Part shown: one piece after another, positions 47,352 to 56,676 of the stretch | Layout of the letters: each line of letters begins with the position of its first letter | Numbering within the stretch: the stretch's first letter is position 1 | Assembly: GCF_947500405.1 (NCBI RefSeq) | Contig: NZ_CANMRY010000001.1 | Span: 1-64,000 of the forward strand | Length of the DNA: 64,000 bases | Reading direction: 5' to 3' | From: an uncultured Maribacter sp. | Lineage (GTDB): Bacteria > Bacteroidota > Bacteroidia > Flavobacteriales > Flavobacteriaceae | The notes under the pieces: generated by a model | The model's input: only the letters and a program-made list of their open reading frames with translations | Databases searched by the model: none | Told to the model about the DNA's origin: nothing | Made by a program: the position numbers and the translations under genes

Positions 47352-49229
47352 ATGAATTTACTTACTGTAGAAAATATTGCTAAATCCTTTGGCGAACTTG
47401 TTCTTTTTGACAACCTTTCTTTTGGCATTAATAAAGACCAGAAAATTGCTTTAATTGCTAAAAATGGTAGTGGAAAAACATCTATTTTAAATATACTATC
47501 GGGTGCAGAAAGTCCAGATAGTGGGCAAGTAAACTATCGTAAAGGAACCAGAGTCTCTTTTCTAGAGCAAGAACCAAAAATGGATCCTGACCTCACTATT
47601 GAGGAGACTATTTTTGCTTCGGATAATGAGGTATTAAAAGTAATAAGAGCTTATGAAAAAGCTTTAAACAATCCAGAAGACGCAGAGGCTTACCAAAAAG
47701 CTTTTGAAGCAATGGACCGTTTTAATGCATGGGATTTTGAAACCCAATACAAGCAAATTTTATTTAAACTTAAGTTAGAAGACTTAAACTTAAAAGTAGG
47801 TCTATTATCTGGTGGACAAAAAAAGAGATTAGCTTTAGCAGATGCACTAATTAACAAACCCGATTTATTAATTCTAGATGAACCAACTAACCATCTAGAT
47901 TTAGAAATGATAGAGTGGTTAGAGCAATATTTTGCTAAAGAAAATATGACGCTCTTTATGGTTACCCACGATCGTTACTTCTTAGAACGTGTTTGTAATG
48001 AAATTATAGAGCTTGATGGTGGGCAACTTTACCCTTACAAAGGAAATTATTCTTACTATCTAGAAAAGAAAGAAGCAAGGCAAGAACAAGAAGCTGTAGA
48101 ACACCATAAATCTAAATTATTATTTAAAAAAGAATTAGATTGGATGCGTAGACAGCCAAAGGCAAGAACTACAAAATCTAAATCTAGGATAGACGATTTT
48201 CATGCCATTAAGGAAAAAGCTAATAATAGAAGAAAAGAGCACGAGGTTCAGTTAGAGATTAACATGACCCGTATGGGAAGTAAAATTATAGAGCTTCATA
48301 AAATATCTAAAGCTTTTCCTGAAAAACCTATTTTAGACCAATTTGATTATAGTTTTACAAAAGGAGAACGGGTAGGTATTATTGGAAAAAATGGAACTGG
48401 AAAATCTACTTTTTTAAATATAATTGCAGGAAAAGGACAACCAGATAGTGGAAAGGTAGTAATTGGAGATACTATTAAATTTGGTTACTACACCCAAAAA
48501 GGTATTGAAATAAAAGAAGGCCAAAAAGTAATCGATGTTATTAGAGATTTTGGAGATTACATTCCTCTTAGTAAAGGTAGGCAAATATCTGCGCAACAAC
48601 TTTTAGAACGCTTCCTTTTTGATAGAAAAAAACAATATGATTTTGTAGAAAAATTAAGTGGTGGTGAACGTAAAAGACTCTATTTATGTACCGTTTTAAT
48701 ACAAAACCCTAATTTTTTAATTCTGGATGAACCTACAAACGATTTAGATATTGTTACCCTAAATGTATTAGAAAGCTTCTTATTAGATTTCCCAGGTTGC
48801 CTTATGGTGGTTTCTCACGACAGGTATTTTATGGATAAAATTGTAGACCATTTATTTGTTTTTAGAGGCAATGCAGAAATAGAGAATTTTCCAGGAAACT
48901 ACTCTGATTACAGAGCCTATGAAGATAGTCAGGTTTTAGAAAAAAGAGAACAAAAAGAAAACGCTACATCTAATTCTAAAAACTCTTGGAAAGCCGAGAG
49001 TAAAACTGGCACAAAATTATCCTATGGAGAGCAAAAGGAATACAACCAACTAGAAAGAGAAATACAAAAACTTGAAAATAAAAAAACAAAAGCGCAGAAT
49101 GAATTTACAAATCCAGAATTATCTGGAGATGATATTGCTAAGCTTTCAAAAAAACTACAAGAAATAACTTCTGAAATTGAAACAAAAACAGAACGCTGGT
49201 TTGAGCTTTCTGCTATGTTAGAAGGTTAA
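47352..49229 (+). CDS. ABC-F family ATPase (Uup-like)
   Basis: 625 aa. Two ABC domains in one chain: Walker A ALIAKNGSGKTSILNIL (about 34-50), signature LLSGGQKKRLALADAL, Walker B LILDEPTNHLDLEMI; second copy GIIGKNGTGKSTFLNI, KLSGGERKRLYLCTVL and FLILDEPTNDLDIVTL. A P-site linker (about 245-310, RRQPKARTTKSKSRID) and a C-terminal coiled coil (about 560-625) match Uup. Acts on ribosomes or DNA structures in the cytoplasm. No membrane part. Confidence 0.93.
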   Translation: MNLLTVENIAKSFGELVLFDNLSFGINKDQKIALIAKNGSGKTSILNILSGAESPDSGQVNYRKGTRVSFLEQEPKMDPDLTIEETIFASDNEVLKVIRAYEKALNNPEDAEAYQKAFEAMDRFNAWDFETQYKQILFKLKLEDLNLKVGLLSGGQKKRLALADALINKPDLLILDEPTNHLDLEMIEWLEQYFAKENMTLFMVTHDRYFLERVCNEIIELDGGQLYPYKGNYSYYLEKKEARQEQEAVEHHKSKLLFKKELDWMRRQPKARTTKSKSRIDDFHAIKEKANNRRKEHEVQLEINMTRMGSKIIELHKISKAFPEKPILDQFDYSFTKGERVGIIGKNGTGKSTFLNIIAGKGQPDSGKVVIGDTIKFGYYTQKGIEIKEGQKVIDVIRDFGDYIPLSKGRQISAQQLLERFLFDRKKQYDFVEKLSGGERKRLYLCTVLIQNPNFLILDEPTNDLDIVTLNVLESFLLDFPGCLMVVSHDRYFMDKIVDHLFVFRGNAEIENFPGNYSDYRAYEDSQVLEKREQKENATSNSKNSWKAESKTGTKLSYGEQKEYNQLEREIQKLENKKTKAQNEFTNPELSGDDIAKLSKKLQEITSEIETKTERWFELSAMLEG

Positions 49230-49236
49230 GTTTATT

Positions 49237-49731
49237 ATGTATTCTTTTATTTCGTATATAAAATTTTTATTCTCTGCTACCAATCAGCACGGTGTGCATT
49301 CCCCTTTTGTATATTCTTACATTACAAAAGGACTTTATACTAAAAAGAAATTTACGACATTAAAAAGTGTAGATATACTTCTAAAAAGCATACACTATTT
49401 TAATGTTAAAAATTTAAAGATAGACTCTGAAAGTAGCCTCTATCAAAATAATATTAAAACAAATTTCCCTAATTTAGAAACCAATGCTTCCCAATTTGAT
49501 GGCATTTATTTAGAAAACTGCAAAGATTGGAGCAACACTATTATAGAAAAAGAAATAAAAAACGCTACTTGGGTTCTTATTAATAATATACACAACAATA
49601 AAGAAGAAAATTCCTTTTGGGAAAAGATTAAAAAACAAAAAGAGGTAAAGGTAAGTGTAGATTTATTTTATTGTGGTATCCTTTTTTTTAGAAAAGAACA
49701 AGAAAAAGAACATTTTAAAATTAGATACTAA
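49237..49731 (+). CDS. Shortened SAM-methyltransferase-like protein
   Basis: 164 aa. The opening (NQHGVHSPFVYSYITKGLY, about 17-35) and the ending (VSVDLFYCGILFFRKEQEKE) match full-length class I SAM-methyltransferases of about 230-260 aa in this family. The middle is shorter and lacks an E/DxGxxxG SAM loop: only YFNVKNLKIDSESSLY remains where it should be. It is therefore probably no longer an active methyltransferase. Starts seven bases after the ABC-F gene. Confidence 0.65.
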   Translation: MYSFISYIKFLFSATNQHGVHSPFVYSYITKGLYTKKKFTTLKSVDILLKSIHYFNVKNLKIDSESSLYQNNIKTNFPNLETNASQFDGIYLENCKDWSNTIIEKEIKNATWVLINNIHNNKEENSFWEKIKKQKEVKVSVDLFYCGILFFRKEQEKEHFKIRY

Positions 49732-49784
49732 AAGATTAATTTTAATGCAAAATAACGTTCTGAGCGTTAAAATATAGATTATCA

Positions 49785-49884
49785 AGTAAACTACCTCGGG
49801 GCAAGCTCACGAGGAATTAGAAGGAAAATTAGCATTGATTTCGACGCAAGTGTCGGAGCATTTAAATCTCGATTATCGAGTAAA
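49785..49884 (+). repeat. Three-hairpin interspersed element, copy 1
   Basis: About 100 bases from AGTAAA (49785) to AGTAAA (ending 49884). Hairpins: CCTCG/CGAGG (49794-49814), GACG..TGTC around 49852 and CTCGA-TTA-TCGAG (49868-49880). The core ATTAGCATTGATTT and CGGAGCATTTAAATCT is shared by all three copies (also 57257 and 61317). A partial tail GATTATCAAGTAAA precedes it at 49777. It lies 11 bases before the next small gene. Confidence 0.85.
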
Positions 49885-49894
49885 TTAGAATATT

Positions 49895-50035
49895 ATGGAA
49901 GGAAATACTATATATTACGTATTAGGCGGAGTTGCAATGTTATATCTAATTGTTTCTATAAGAAATCGTCAAAAATCTAAGGATAGGAAATCTAGAAAAT
50001 TTATGAGCGATTATAACCGAAAAAATAAAAAATAA
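49895..50035 (+). CDS. 46-aa single-pass membrane protein
   Basis: Begins MEGNTIYYVLGGVAMLYLIV, one membrane helix (about 6-22), then a very basic tail (RNRQKSKDRKSRKF, ending NRKNKK). A positive cytoplasmic tail and this size suit a small inner-membrane protein. It lies between the SAM-methyltransferase-like gene and the cobalamin adenosyltransferase gene, 36 bases before the latter. Codon use is ordinary for the region. Function unknown. Confidence 0.6.
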   Translation: MEGNTIYYVLGGVAMLYLIVSIRNRQKSKDRKSRKFMSDYNRKNKK

Positions 50036-50071
50036 ACCTCTCTACTCCTAAAGCCCCCTAAAGCTATACAT

Positions 50072-50647
50072 ATGAAAATTTATACTAAAACCGGAGATAA
50101 AGGAACCTCTGCTCTATTTGGCGGCACAAGAGTTCCTAAACATCATATTAGATTAGATTCTTACGGTACTATTGATGAGCTTAATTCATGGATTGGCCTT
50201 ATTCGTGACCAAGAAATAGACAGTATTTCTAAACAAACACTACTAACCATACAAGATAAACTTTTTACTGTAGGAGCAATTTTAGCTACAGACCCAGAAA
50301 AAGCTATTTTAAAGAACGGAAAAGAACGTCTTTCTATTCCCAAAATATCGGACGTAGATATTACTTTCTTGGAAGATAATATGGATACTATGGAAACACA
50401 GTTACCACAAATGACTCATTTTATTTTACCAGGCGGACACACAACCGTGTCATACTGTCATATAGCACGAACAGTTTGCAGAAGAGCAGAAAGGATGATT
50501 TCTTTTTTAAATGAAAACGAACCTACAGATGGTAATGTTTTGTCATTTATTAATAGATTGTCCGACTATCTATTTGTATTGGCACGAAAATTGTCGTTTG
50601 ACCTCAAAGCGGAAGAAATAAAATGGATACCTGAGAAAAAAGGCTAA
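50072..50647 (+). CDS. Cob(I)alamin adenosyltransferase, PduO type
   Basis: 191 aa. Transfers adenosyl from ATP to cob(I)alamin to make coenzyme B12. ATP-binding N-terminus YTKTGDKGTSALFGGTRVPK (about 3-22), DELNSWIGLIRD, FILPGGHTTVSYCHIARTVC RRAER (catalytic Arg) and FINRLSDYLFVLAR. No B12-dependent enzyme or transporter is adjacent; a B12-dependent enzyme must be elsewhere. No cobalamin riboswitch was seen upstream. Confidence 0.94.
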   Translation: MKIYTKTGDKGTSALFGGTRVPKHHIRLDSYGTIDELNSWIGLIRDQEIDSISKQTLLTIQDKLFTVGAILATDPEKAILKNGKERLSIPKISDVDITFLEDNMDTMETQLPQMTHFILPGGHTTVSYCHIARTVCRRAERMISFLNENEPTDGNVLSFINRLSDYLFVLARKLSFDLKAEEIKWIPEKKG

Positions 50648-50727
50648 TAATTTTGTTATTTATTCGTTATCAAAATATTAGAAAAAGATTTTTGTTGATA
50701 AAATATCAGAATTACTAGCAAAAAAAC

Positions 50728-50757
50728 TTGGCTATTTATATTTAAAAATTATTTTTG
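50728..50757 (+). promoter_or_regulatory. Promoter of the DUF2795 gene
   Basis: TTG 50728-50730, 19 bases, TATTTTTG 50750-50757; leader about 20 bases. Confidence 0.7.
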
Positions 50758-50782
50758 CAAAAAATTAAAACATACTTTTAAT

Positions 50783-51007
50783 ATGTATTGGACATTAGAA
50801 CTAGCATCTTATTTGAGTGATGCACCATGGCCTGCTACCAAAGATGAATTAATAGATTACTCTATTAGAACAGGAGCACCATTAGAGGTTGTAGAGAATT
50901 TACAATCCATGGAAGAAGAGGGCGGAGAAATTTACGAGTCCATAGAAGAAATATGGCCAGATTACCCCACCGAGGAAGATTACCTCTGGAATGAGGATGA
51001 ATATTAA
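50783..51007 (+). CDS. DUF2795-like acidic small protein
   Basis: 74 aa, strongly acidic. YWTLELASYLSDAPWPATKD ELIDYSIRTGAPLEVVENLQ is a two-helix fold as in DUF2795, and the tail is rich in Asp/Glu (EEIWPDYPTEEDYLWNEDEY). Flavobacterial relatives are found next to secA, as here. Function unknown; it ends in a terminator so it is its own unit. Confidence 0.8.
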   Translation: MYWTLELASYLSDAPWPATKDELIDYSIRTGAPLEVVENLQSMEEEGGEIYESIEEIWPDYPTEEDYLWNEDEY

Positions 51008-51030
51008 TAAAATATTATAACAATTGCTAT

Positions 51031-51060
51031 AAAAAAGTCTCCTTGGAGGCTTTTTTTTTA
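51031..51060 (+). terminator. Terminator of the DUF2795 gene
   Basis: AAAAGTCTCC / GGAGGCTTTT with a two-base TT loop extended by mispairs, followed by nine T residues. Confidence 0.8.
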
Positions 51061-51232
51061 TGTAATTTTGTCAGCCGTGTAATGCTATATTTACAAATAC
51101 CTAAACTGGAATAGCTTTTGTTATGTAAGAAAACAGTTGGTAAAATATACTAGGCTTAAAAAATTATTGAAAAACCAATACCTAACTATACTAGTTGTTT
51201 ATGTTTTTCTATCTAAAATATAGAATAAAATT

Positions 51233-54200
51233 ATGAGTTTTATAAATTCAATACTAAAGGTGTTTGTAGGAGATAAATCCGAAAAAGATGTTAAGGCACT
51301 ACAACCCATAATTAAACAAGTAAAATCTTTTGAAGCAGCTCTAGAAAACCTTAGTCATGATGAACTAAGAGCTAAGACTACAGAGTTTAAAAACAAAATA
51401 AAAGAAAATTGTTCTGACATTACTTCTAAAATTAATGCCCTAACAGAAGAAGTAAATGAATCTACAGACATAGACAAGAATGAGGACATCTATGCCGAAA
51501 TAGATAAACTTAAAGAAGAAGCATACAAAATATCTGAAGAAACATTAAATGATATTTTACCTGAAGCATTTGCAGTAGTTAAAGAAACCGCTAAACGTTT
51601 TGCAAATAATACTACATTAACTGTTTCCGCATCTGAATATGACAGAGAACTATCTGGAGAAAAAGAATATGTTACCCTAGAAGGAGACAATGCCACTTGG
51701 CAAAACTCTTGGAATGCTGCAGGTAAAGAAGTTACCTGGGACATGATCCATTATGATGTGCAATTAATAGGTGGTATTGCATTACACCAAGGCAAAATTG
51801 CAGAAATGCAAACTGGGGAAGGTAAAACCTTAGTAGCTACCCTTCCACTCTACTTAAATGCGCTAACAGGAAATGGTGCTCACTTAGTAACTGTGAATGA
51901 TTATTTAGCAAAAAGAGATAGTGCATGGATGGCTCCTATTTTTCAATTTCATGGTCTTTCTGTAGATTGTATAGATTATCATAAACCAAATTCTGATGGT
52001 CGTAGAGCTGCCTATAATGCAGACATTACTTATGGTACGAACAATGAGTTTGGCTTTGATTATTTAAGAGATAATATGGCGCACACACCAAAAGATTTAG
52101 TACAGCGCCCACATAACTTTTCTATTGTAGATGAGGTAGATTCTGTTTTGGTAGATGATGCTCGTACACCATTAATCATCTCTGGTCCTGTCCCAGAAGG
52201 AGACCGTCATGAGTTTAATGAACTTAAACCAAGAGTTTCTGAAATTGTTCAAAAACAAAGACAATACCTTACTGGAGTTTTTGCAGAAGCTAAAAAGCAT
52301 ATTTCTGAAGGAGATACTAAAGAAGGTGGTTTTCTTTTATTAAGAGTGCATAGAGGTTTACCTAAAAACAAAGCATTAATTAAGTTTTTAAGTGAAGAAG
52401 GAATAAAACAATTACTTCAAAAAACCGAGAACTTTTATATGCAAGATAACAACAGAGAAATGCCTAAGGTAGATGAAGAGTTGTTATTTGTAATTGATGA
52501 AAAAAACAATCAAATAGAACTTACCGATAAAGGTGTAGATTATATCTCTGGAGACCAAGACAAAGATTTCTTTGTAATGCCAGACATTGGTGGAGAAATT
52601 GCTAAAATTGAAAACCAAAATCTAGAAATAGAAAAAGAAGCAGAACTTAAAGAAGAGCTATTTAAAGACTTTACTGTAAAAAGTGAGCGTATACATACCA
52701 TGAGCCAATTACTAAAAGCCTACACTCTATTTGAGAAAGATGTAGAGTATGTAGTAATGGATAATAAGGTAATGATTGTAGATGAGCAAACAGGTCGTAT
52801 TATGGATGGTCGTAGATACTCAGACGGTTTACACCAAGCCATTGAAGCTAAAGAAAATGTAAAGATTGAAGCCTTAACACAAACTTTTGCAACAGTTACT
52901 TTACAAAATTACTTTAGAATGTATAGTAAGCTTTCTGGTATGACAGGTACCGCTATTACAGAAGCTGGGGAATTTTGGGAGATTTACAAATTGGATGTTA
53001 TGGAAATACCTACCAACAGACCAATTGCTCGTGATGACCGTAATGACTTAATTTACAAAACAAAAAGAGAAAAATACAATGCCATTATTGATGAAGTTAC
53101 CAAACTATCGCAATCTGGCAGACCTGTATTAATTGGTACAACATCGGTAGAAATTTCTGAATTACTATCCCGTATGTTAGCAATACGTAAAGTACCGCAT
53201 AATGTATTAAATGCCAAGCTACACAAAAAAGAAGCAGACGTTGTTGCAGAAGCTGGTAACCCTGGCATTGTAACTATTGCAACCAACATGGCCGGTCGTG
53301 GTACTGATATTAAGTTATCAGACACTGTAAAGGCTGCAGGTGGCTTAGCAATTGTAGGTACAGAAAGACATGATTCTAGAAGGGTAGATAGACAGTTAAG
53401 AGGTCGTTCTGGTCGTCAAGGAGATCCAGGAAGTTCACAATTCTACGTTTCTTTAGAAGATAACCTTATGCGTTTATTTGGTTCAGACAGAGTAGCCAAA
53501 ATGATGGACAAAATGGGCTTAGAAGATGGTGAAGTTATTCAGCATGGCATGATGACCAAATCTATAGAACGTGCGCAGAAAAAAGTAGAAGAAAATAACT
53601 TTGGTGTTCGTAAACGTCTTTTAGAGTATGATGATGTTATGAATGCGCAAAGAGAAGTTGTTTACAAGCGTAGAAGACATGCCATACAAGGTGAAAGGCT
53701 AAAGGTGGATATTGCAAATATGATTTATGACACTTGCGAAGTTATTACCGAAACTAATAAAGGAGCAAGTGACTATAAGAATTTTGAGTTTGAACTTATT
53801 AAATATTTCTCTATAACTTCTCCTGTTTCCGAAGCAGATTTTGAAAAATTAGGAATACAAGAAATAGCTAATACCATATACAAAGAGGCGTACAAGTATT
53901 ACACCGAAAAAATGGAACGTAATGCCACTACTGCTTTTCCTGTAATTAAACAGGTTTATGAAGACCAAGCTAATAAATTTGAAAGAATTGTGGTGCCTTT
54001 TACGGATGGCATAAAAAGCTTAAATGTAGTTACGAACTTGCAAGAAGCTTATGATAGTAGCGGAAAGCAGTTAGTTACAGATTTTGAGAAAAATATATCT
54101 TTAGCAATTATTGATGATTCTTGGAAAACTCATTTACGTAAAATGGATGAGCTTAAACAATCTGTACAACTTGCTGTACACGAACAAAAAGATCCATTAT

Positions 54201-54592
54201 TAATTTATAAATTTGAAGCTTTTGAGCTTTTTAAGAGTATGATTGATAAGGTAAATAAAGAAATAGTTTCTTTCTTATTTAAAGGAGAATTACCTTCTGA
54301 GAGCTCTACCATACAAGAAGCTGGAAGCGTAAGAAGACCAAAAGAGAATTTACAAACCAGTAAAGAAGAAATTCCTAATAGCGATGAGCTTGCTGCACAA
54401 AATAGAGCGGCAGGACAAACGCAAGGACAAAGACCTGCTGTTACTGAAACTATTACTAGAGAAAGGCCTAAAATTGGTAGAAACGATAGAGTTACTATTA
54501 AAAACATAATGTCTGGAGAAAGTAAAACTGTTAAATACAAACAAGCCGAACCTTTAATTACTAAAGGCGAGTGGGTTTTAATTGAAGAATAA
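51233..54592 (+). CDS. secA: Preprotein translocase motor SecA
   Basis: 1119 aa. ATPase that drives unfolded proteins through SecYEG. Walker A MQTGEGKTLVATLPLYL (about 195), DEVDSVLVDDARTPLIISGP, peptide-crosslinking region, motif MAGRGTDIKL, TERHDSRRVDRQLRGRSGRQGDPG, and helical-wing domains. It is longer than E. coli SecA (901 aa) because of insertions, for example around residues 340-480 (NFYMQDNNREMPKVDEELLF). The C-terminus (ITKGEWVLIEE) lacks the Cys-rich SecB/lipid-binding zinc tail. Lone gene. Confidence 0.97.
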   Translation: MSFINSILKVFVGDKSEKDVKALQPIIKQVKSFEAALENLSHDELRAKTTEFKNKIKENCSDITSKINALTEEVNESTDIDKNEDIYAEIDKLKEEAYKISEETLNDILPEAFAVVKETAKRFANNTTLTVSASEYDRELSGEKEYVTLEGDNATWQNSWNAAGKEVTWDMIHYDVQLIGGIALHQGKIAEMQTGEGKTLVATLPLYLNALTGNGAHLVTVNDYLAKRDSAWMAPIFQFHGLSVDCIDYHKPNSDGRRAAYNADITYGTNNEFGFDYLRDNMAHTPKDLVQRPHNFSIVDEVDSVLVDDARTPLIISGPVPEGDRHEFNELKPRVSEIVQKQRQYLTGVFAEAKKHISEGDTKEGGFLLLRVHRGLPKNKALIKFLSEEGIKQLLQKTENFYMQDNNREMPKVDEELLFVIDEKNNQIELTDKGVDYISGDQDKDFFVMPDIGGEIAKIENQNLEIEKEAELKEELFKDFTVKSERIHTMSQLLKAYTLFEKDVEYVVMDNKVMIVDEQTGRIMDGRRYSDGLHQAIEAKENVKIEALTQTFATVTLQNYFRMYSKLSGMTGTAITEAGEFWEIYKLDVMEIPTNRPIARDDRNDLIYKTKREKYNAIIDEVTKLSQSGRPVLIGTTSVEISELLSRMLAIRKVPHNVLNAKLHKKEADVVAEAGNPGIVTIATNMAGRGTDIKLSDTVKAAGGLAIVGTERHDSRRVDRQLRGRSGRQGDPGSSQFYVSLEDNLMRLFGSDRVAKMMDKMGLEDGEVIQHGMMTKSIERAQKKVEENNFGVRKRLLEYDDVMNAQREVVYKRRRHAIQGERLKVDIANMIYDTCEVITETNKGASDYKNFEFELIKYFSITSPVSEADFEKLGIQEIANTIYKEAYKYYTEKMERNATTAFPVIKQVYEDQANKFERIVVPFTDGIKSLNVVTNLQEAYDSSGKQLVTDFEKNISLAIIDDSWKTHLRKMDELKQSVQLAVHEQKDPLLIYKFEAFELFKSMIDKVNKEIVSFLFKGELPSESSTIQEAGSVRRPKENLQTSKEEIPNSDELAAQNRAAGQTQGQRPAVTETITRERPKIGRNDRVTIKNIMSGESKTVKYKQAEPLITKGEWVLIEE

Positions 54593-54610
54593 ACCTATAC
54601 AAATATATAA

Positions 54611-54643
54611 AACGGCAATCTTTATAAGATTGCTGTTTTTTTT
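54611..54643 (+). terminator. Terminator of secA
   Basis: GGCAATCTT / AAGATTGCTG hairpin with loop TAT, followed by eight T residues. Confidence 0.88.
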
Positions 54644-54775
54644 GCACTATAAATTAAAAAACTAGTAATTCCTCTTAGTTTTTTTCAAATTTTCAGAAAC
54701 TTGTTGGTTTTAATCCAAAAACATAACTAGATTTACAATGGATAACTACGCTAACCAAGCTATAAAATCCAGTAT

Positions 54776-55669
54776 ATGCATAACAACATACTAGATAATA
54801 AAAAACAAATAAAAAAAACTAACTTTTTTTTAATAGTTAATTATGTTTCTTCACTAGCTGCAATACTATTTGCTGGAGCATGTTATTTTGTTTTTAATAT
54901 AAACGTATTAGTAGCAATAGCATTCTTAATTTTTGGGATTCTAATTTTTATAAATTCTTTTCTTTTAAAGAAAAGAATAACACTATCAAACAGTAGCCTT
55001 ATTTATAGTAATAATACATTATCTAAAAAACTATTAGAGAAAGAAACCCTATTAAAAGAAATTCATCATAGAGTAAAAAACAATCTACAAACAGTATCTA
55101 GCCTGCTTAGTATGCAATCTAGAAACATGGAAGATAAAGAGCTACAAACACTACTTAAAGGCACTCAAAATAGAGTAATATCCATGTCTATGATACATGA
55201 AATGCTTTACATGCGTAATGACCTTTCTAAAATAGAGTATAAAACCTATGTACAAGAACTAAGTCAGTATTTAATAAAATCTATAAAAGGAATAGAAAAC
55301 AAAGTAAAACTAACCATAGATATACCAGATATAAAATTAGGTATAGATACTGCTATACCTTTAGGACTATTAATAAATGAAACTATTACAAACGCCTTAA
55401 AATATGGTATTGTAGATGATTCTGAAGGAGAAATACATATAGCTATTAAGAAAGAGATTCATAAAGAATATGTATTAATAATAGGAGACAATGGAGTTGG
55501 TTTTCCAGAAACTGTAAACCATAAAAACACAAAGTCTTTAGGGTTAAAGTTAATATACAGCCTAACAAGGCAACTAAAAGGCTCTGTTATAAGAGATATT
55601 TCTAAAAAAGGAACTAACTATATTATTAAGTTCCAAGAAATAGGACAACAACTAAACCCAATTGTATAA
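54776..55669 (+). CDS. HisKA_2-type sensor histidine kinase
   Basis: 297 aa. Two N-terminal membrane helices (about 16-36 and 40-60) with no extra sensor domain, then the H-box KEIHHRVKNNLQTVSSLLSM (about 95-114, His acceptor in HHRVKNN), and a HATPase_c domain (PLGLLINETITNALKYG, IGDNGVGFPE, LGLKLIYSLTRQL). This H-box is of the HisKA_2 (HWE-like) type usually paired with response regulators of various kinds. No response regulator is adjacent, so its partner must be elsewhere. It opens the accessory locus. Confidence 0.9.
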   Translation: MHNNILDNKKQIKKTNFFLIVNYVSSLAAILFAGACYFVFNINVLVAIAFLIFGILIFINSFLLKKRITLSNSSLIYSNNTLSKKLLEKETLLKEIHHRVKNNLQTVSSLLSMQSRNMEDKELQTLLKGTQNRVISMSMIHEMLYMRNDLSKIEYKTYVQELSQYLIKSIKGIENKVKLTIDIPDIKLGIDTAIPLGLLINETITNALKYGIVDDSEGEIHIAIKKEIHKEYVLIIGDNGVGFPETVNHKNTKSLGLKLIYSLTRQLKGSVIRDISKKGTNYIIKFQEIGQQLNPIV

Positions 55670-55671
55670 AC

Positions 55672-55788
55672 TTATTTTTTCTTCTCTACAGGAATTTTTA
55701 TAGGGCGTAAAGCTGCTCTTTTTTCTCTGTAATTAAAAATTAATGACCCTACAAATACTGCCGAGATTACTATTAGAAGTGCTATCAT
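55672..55788 (-). CDS. 38-aa small membrane protein
   Basis: MIALLIVISAVFVGSLIFNY forms one membrane helix; the tail REKRAALRPIKIPVEKKK is basic. Convergent with the histidine kinase gene, stops three bases apart. Single-helix miniprotein; no homologue recognised. Confidence 0.5.
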   Translation of the reverse strand: MIALLIVISAVFVGSLIFNYREKRAALRPIKIPVEKKK

Positions 55789-55881
55789 ATTATTTTTATT
55801 AATTTGCTACTATTTGTAGTAGCTATAAATATACTTTCAATTATTATGCCAATGTATATATTTAGCATTTTTAAAACTCTT

Positions 55882-55983
55882 TTATTTACTCCAACGTTTT
55901 ACCCTTAAAATTAAAGCCAAAACTGCTACTGCTAATATCCAGAATAATACCCATTTAAGAAAAGCCCAATTAATCATTTGCAT
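55882..55983 (-). CDS. 33-aa small membrane protein
   Basis: Begins MQMINWAFLKWVLFWILAVA; one membrane helix and a short basic end (ILRVKRWSK). ATG 55977 is an alternative start. Same strand as the 38-aa protein, 93 bases upstream of it; the two could share a transcript. Low certainty because of the size. Confidence 0.4.
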   Translation of the reverse strand: MQMINWAFLKWVLFWILAVAVLALILRVKRWSK

Positions 55984-56177
55984 TTATTTTATGCAAGTGC
56001 TATAGCCCCTATAATTTAAATTCGTATTAAAATTACCTTTTATCACTTGTCGTTTCGTTCTTTAAAGATAAGCTTACAAGGTCTAAAAACCTTAGTAAAT
56101 CGCTGAAATACAGGTATTTTAGTTAAAGAATAAATGGTTAGATGTATTACAAAAACCAACTATCAAAATACAATACT

Positions 56178-56429
56178 TTATGCCTGTCTTATTCTGTTTC
56201 TTTTGGTTCTAAAAGCTAATTCTTTTAAAATTCTAGAATTTTTGTACATATACAAACGTGTTAGTTGCTTTTCGTTGGTAATCTCTAGGTTTTTAAAAGA
56301 GATTAATGTTGTTTGCTCTAACACTACTCCTTTTTCTAAAGTAGTAACTTTTTCCTCAAGAGGTAAGTTTTTTGCAAAACCTAAAACACTCATAAATAAG
56401 ATTAATAATAATGTAATAACTGCTTTCAT
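56178..56429 (-). CDS. Small secreted protein, divergent member A
   Basis: 83 aa from ATG 56429: signal peptide MKAVITLLLILFMSVLGFAK, variable middle, then C-terminal TRLYMYKNSRILKELAFRTK RNRIRQA. This C-terminus aligns with the ARLYKR.N..VKKA..FTTKRNKAKLA end of the three close paralogues at 57944, 59600 and 61419. Unknown function; likely periplasmic or secreted. A hairpin GGTTCT/AGAACC lies about 12 bases upstream of the start and a direct-repeat operator about 100 bases upstream. Confidence 0.7.
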   Translation of the reverse strand: MKAVITLLLILFMSVLGFAKNLPLEEKVTTLEKGVVLEQTTLISFKNLEITNEKQLTRLYMYKNSRILKELAFRTKRNRIRQA

Positions 56430-56525
56430 AACTAAGATTTGGTTCTGTAAAATTAGAACCCACCTTAAACAAAAAAGAGATAATACGCTGAACAACAAGT
56501 ATTTTCGGCTAGTGTAAAAAAAATA

Positions 56526-56556
56526 GATAAAGTACTAAAAAGTATAGATAAACGTA
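56526..56556 (-). promoter_or_regulatory. Direct-repeat operator A (LytTR-like)
   Basis: Plus-strand GATAAAGTAC (56526-56535) and GATAAACGTA (56547-56556), start-to-start 21 bases; minus strand TACGTTTATC and GTACTTTATC. The first matches the published LytTR half-site [TA][AC][CA]GTTN[AG][TG]. It lies 97 bases before the small gene A, in the divergent gap with the Crp/Fnr gene at 56677. Confidence 0.5.
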
Positions 56557-56676
56557 TACACCACTACTAAATGCTTAACTGTTTTTAGTGCACTTTATCC
56601 ATACTTATTAAAAAATATTCCAACATAAGAGCTATAAATAATATCTTTAAACAAATTATTCATCAGTATATATTTC

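Noticed and set aside
54776..55669. The histidine kinase as the controller of the LytTR-like operators
   Set aside because: No LytTR regulator is beside it and HisKA_2 kinases do not usually pair with LytTR proteins; no evidence beyond proximity.
56134..56517. 127-codon plus-strand open frame opposite small gene A
   Set aside because: Opposite strand of member A, whose protein similarity to three paralogues is clear. The plus-strand frames opposite B, C and D (such as 57960-58202) are mirrored only because the DNA is duplicated.
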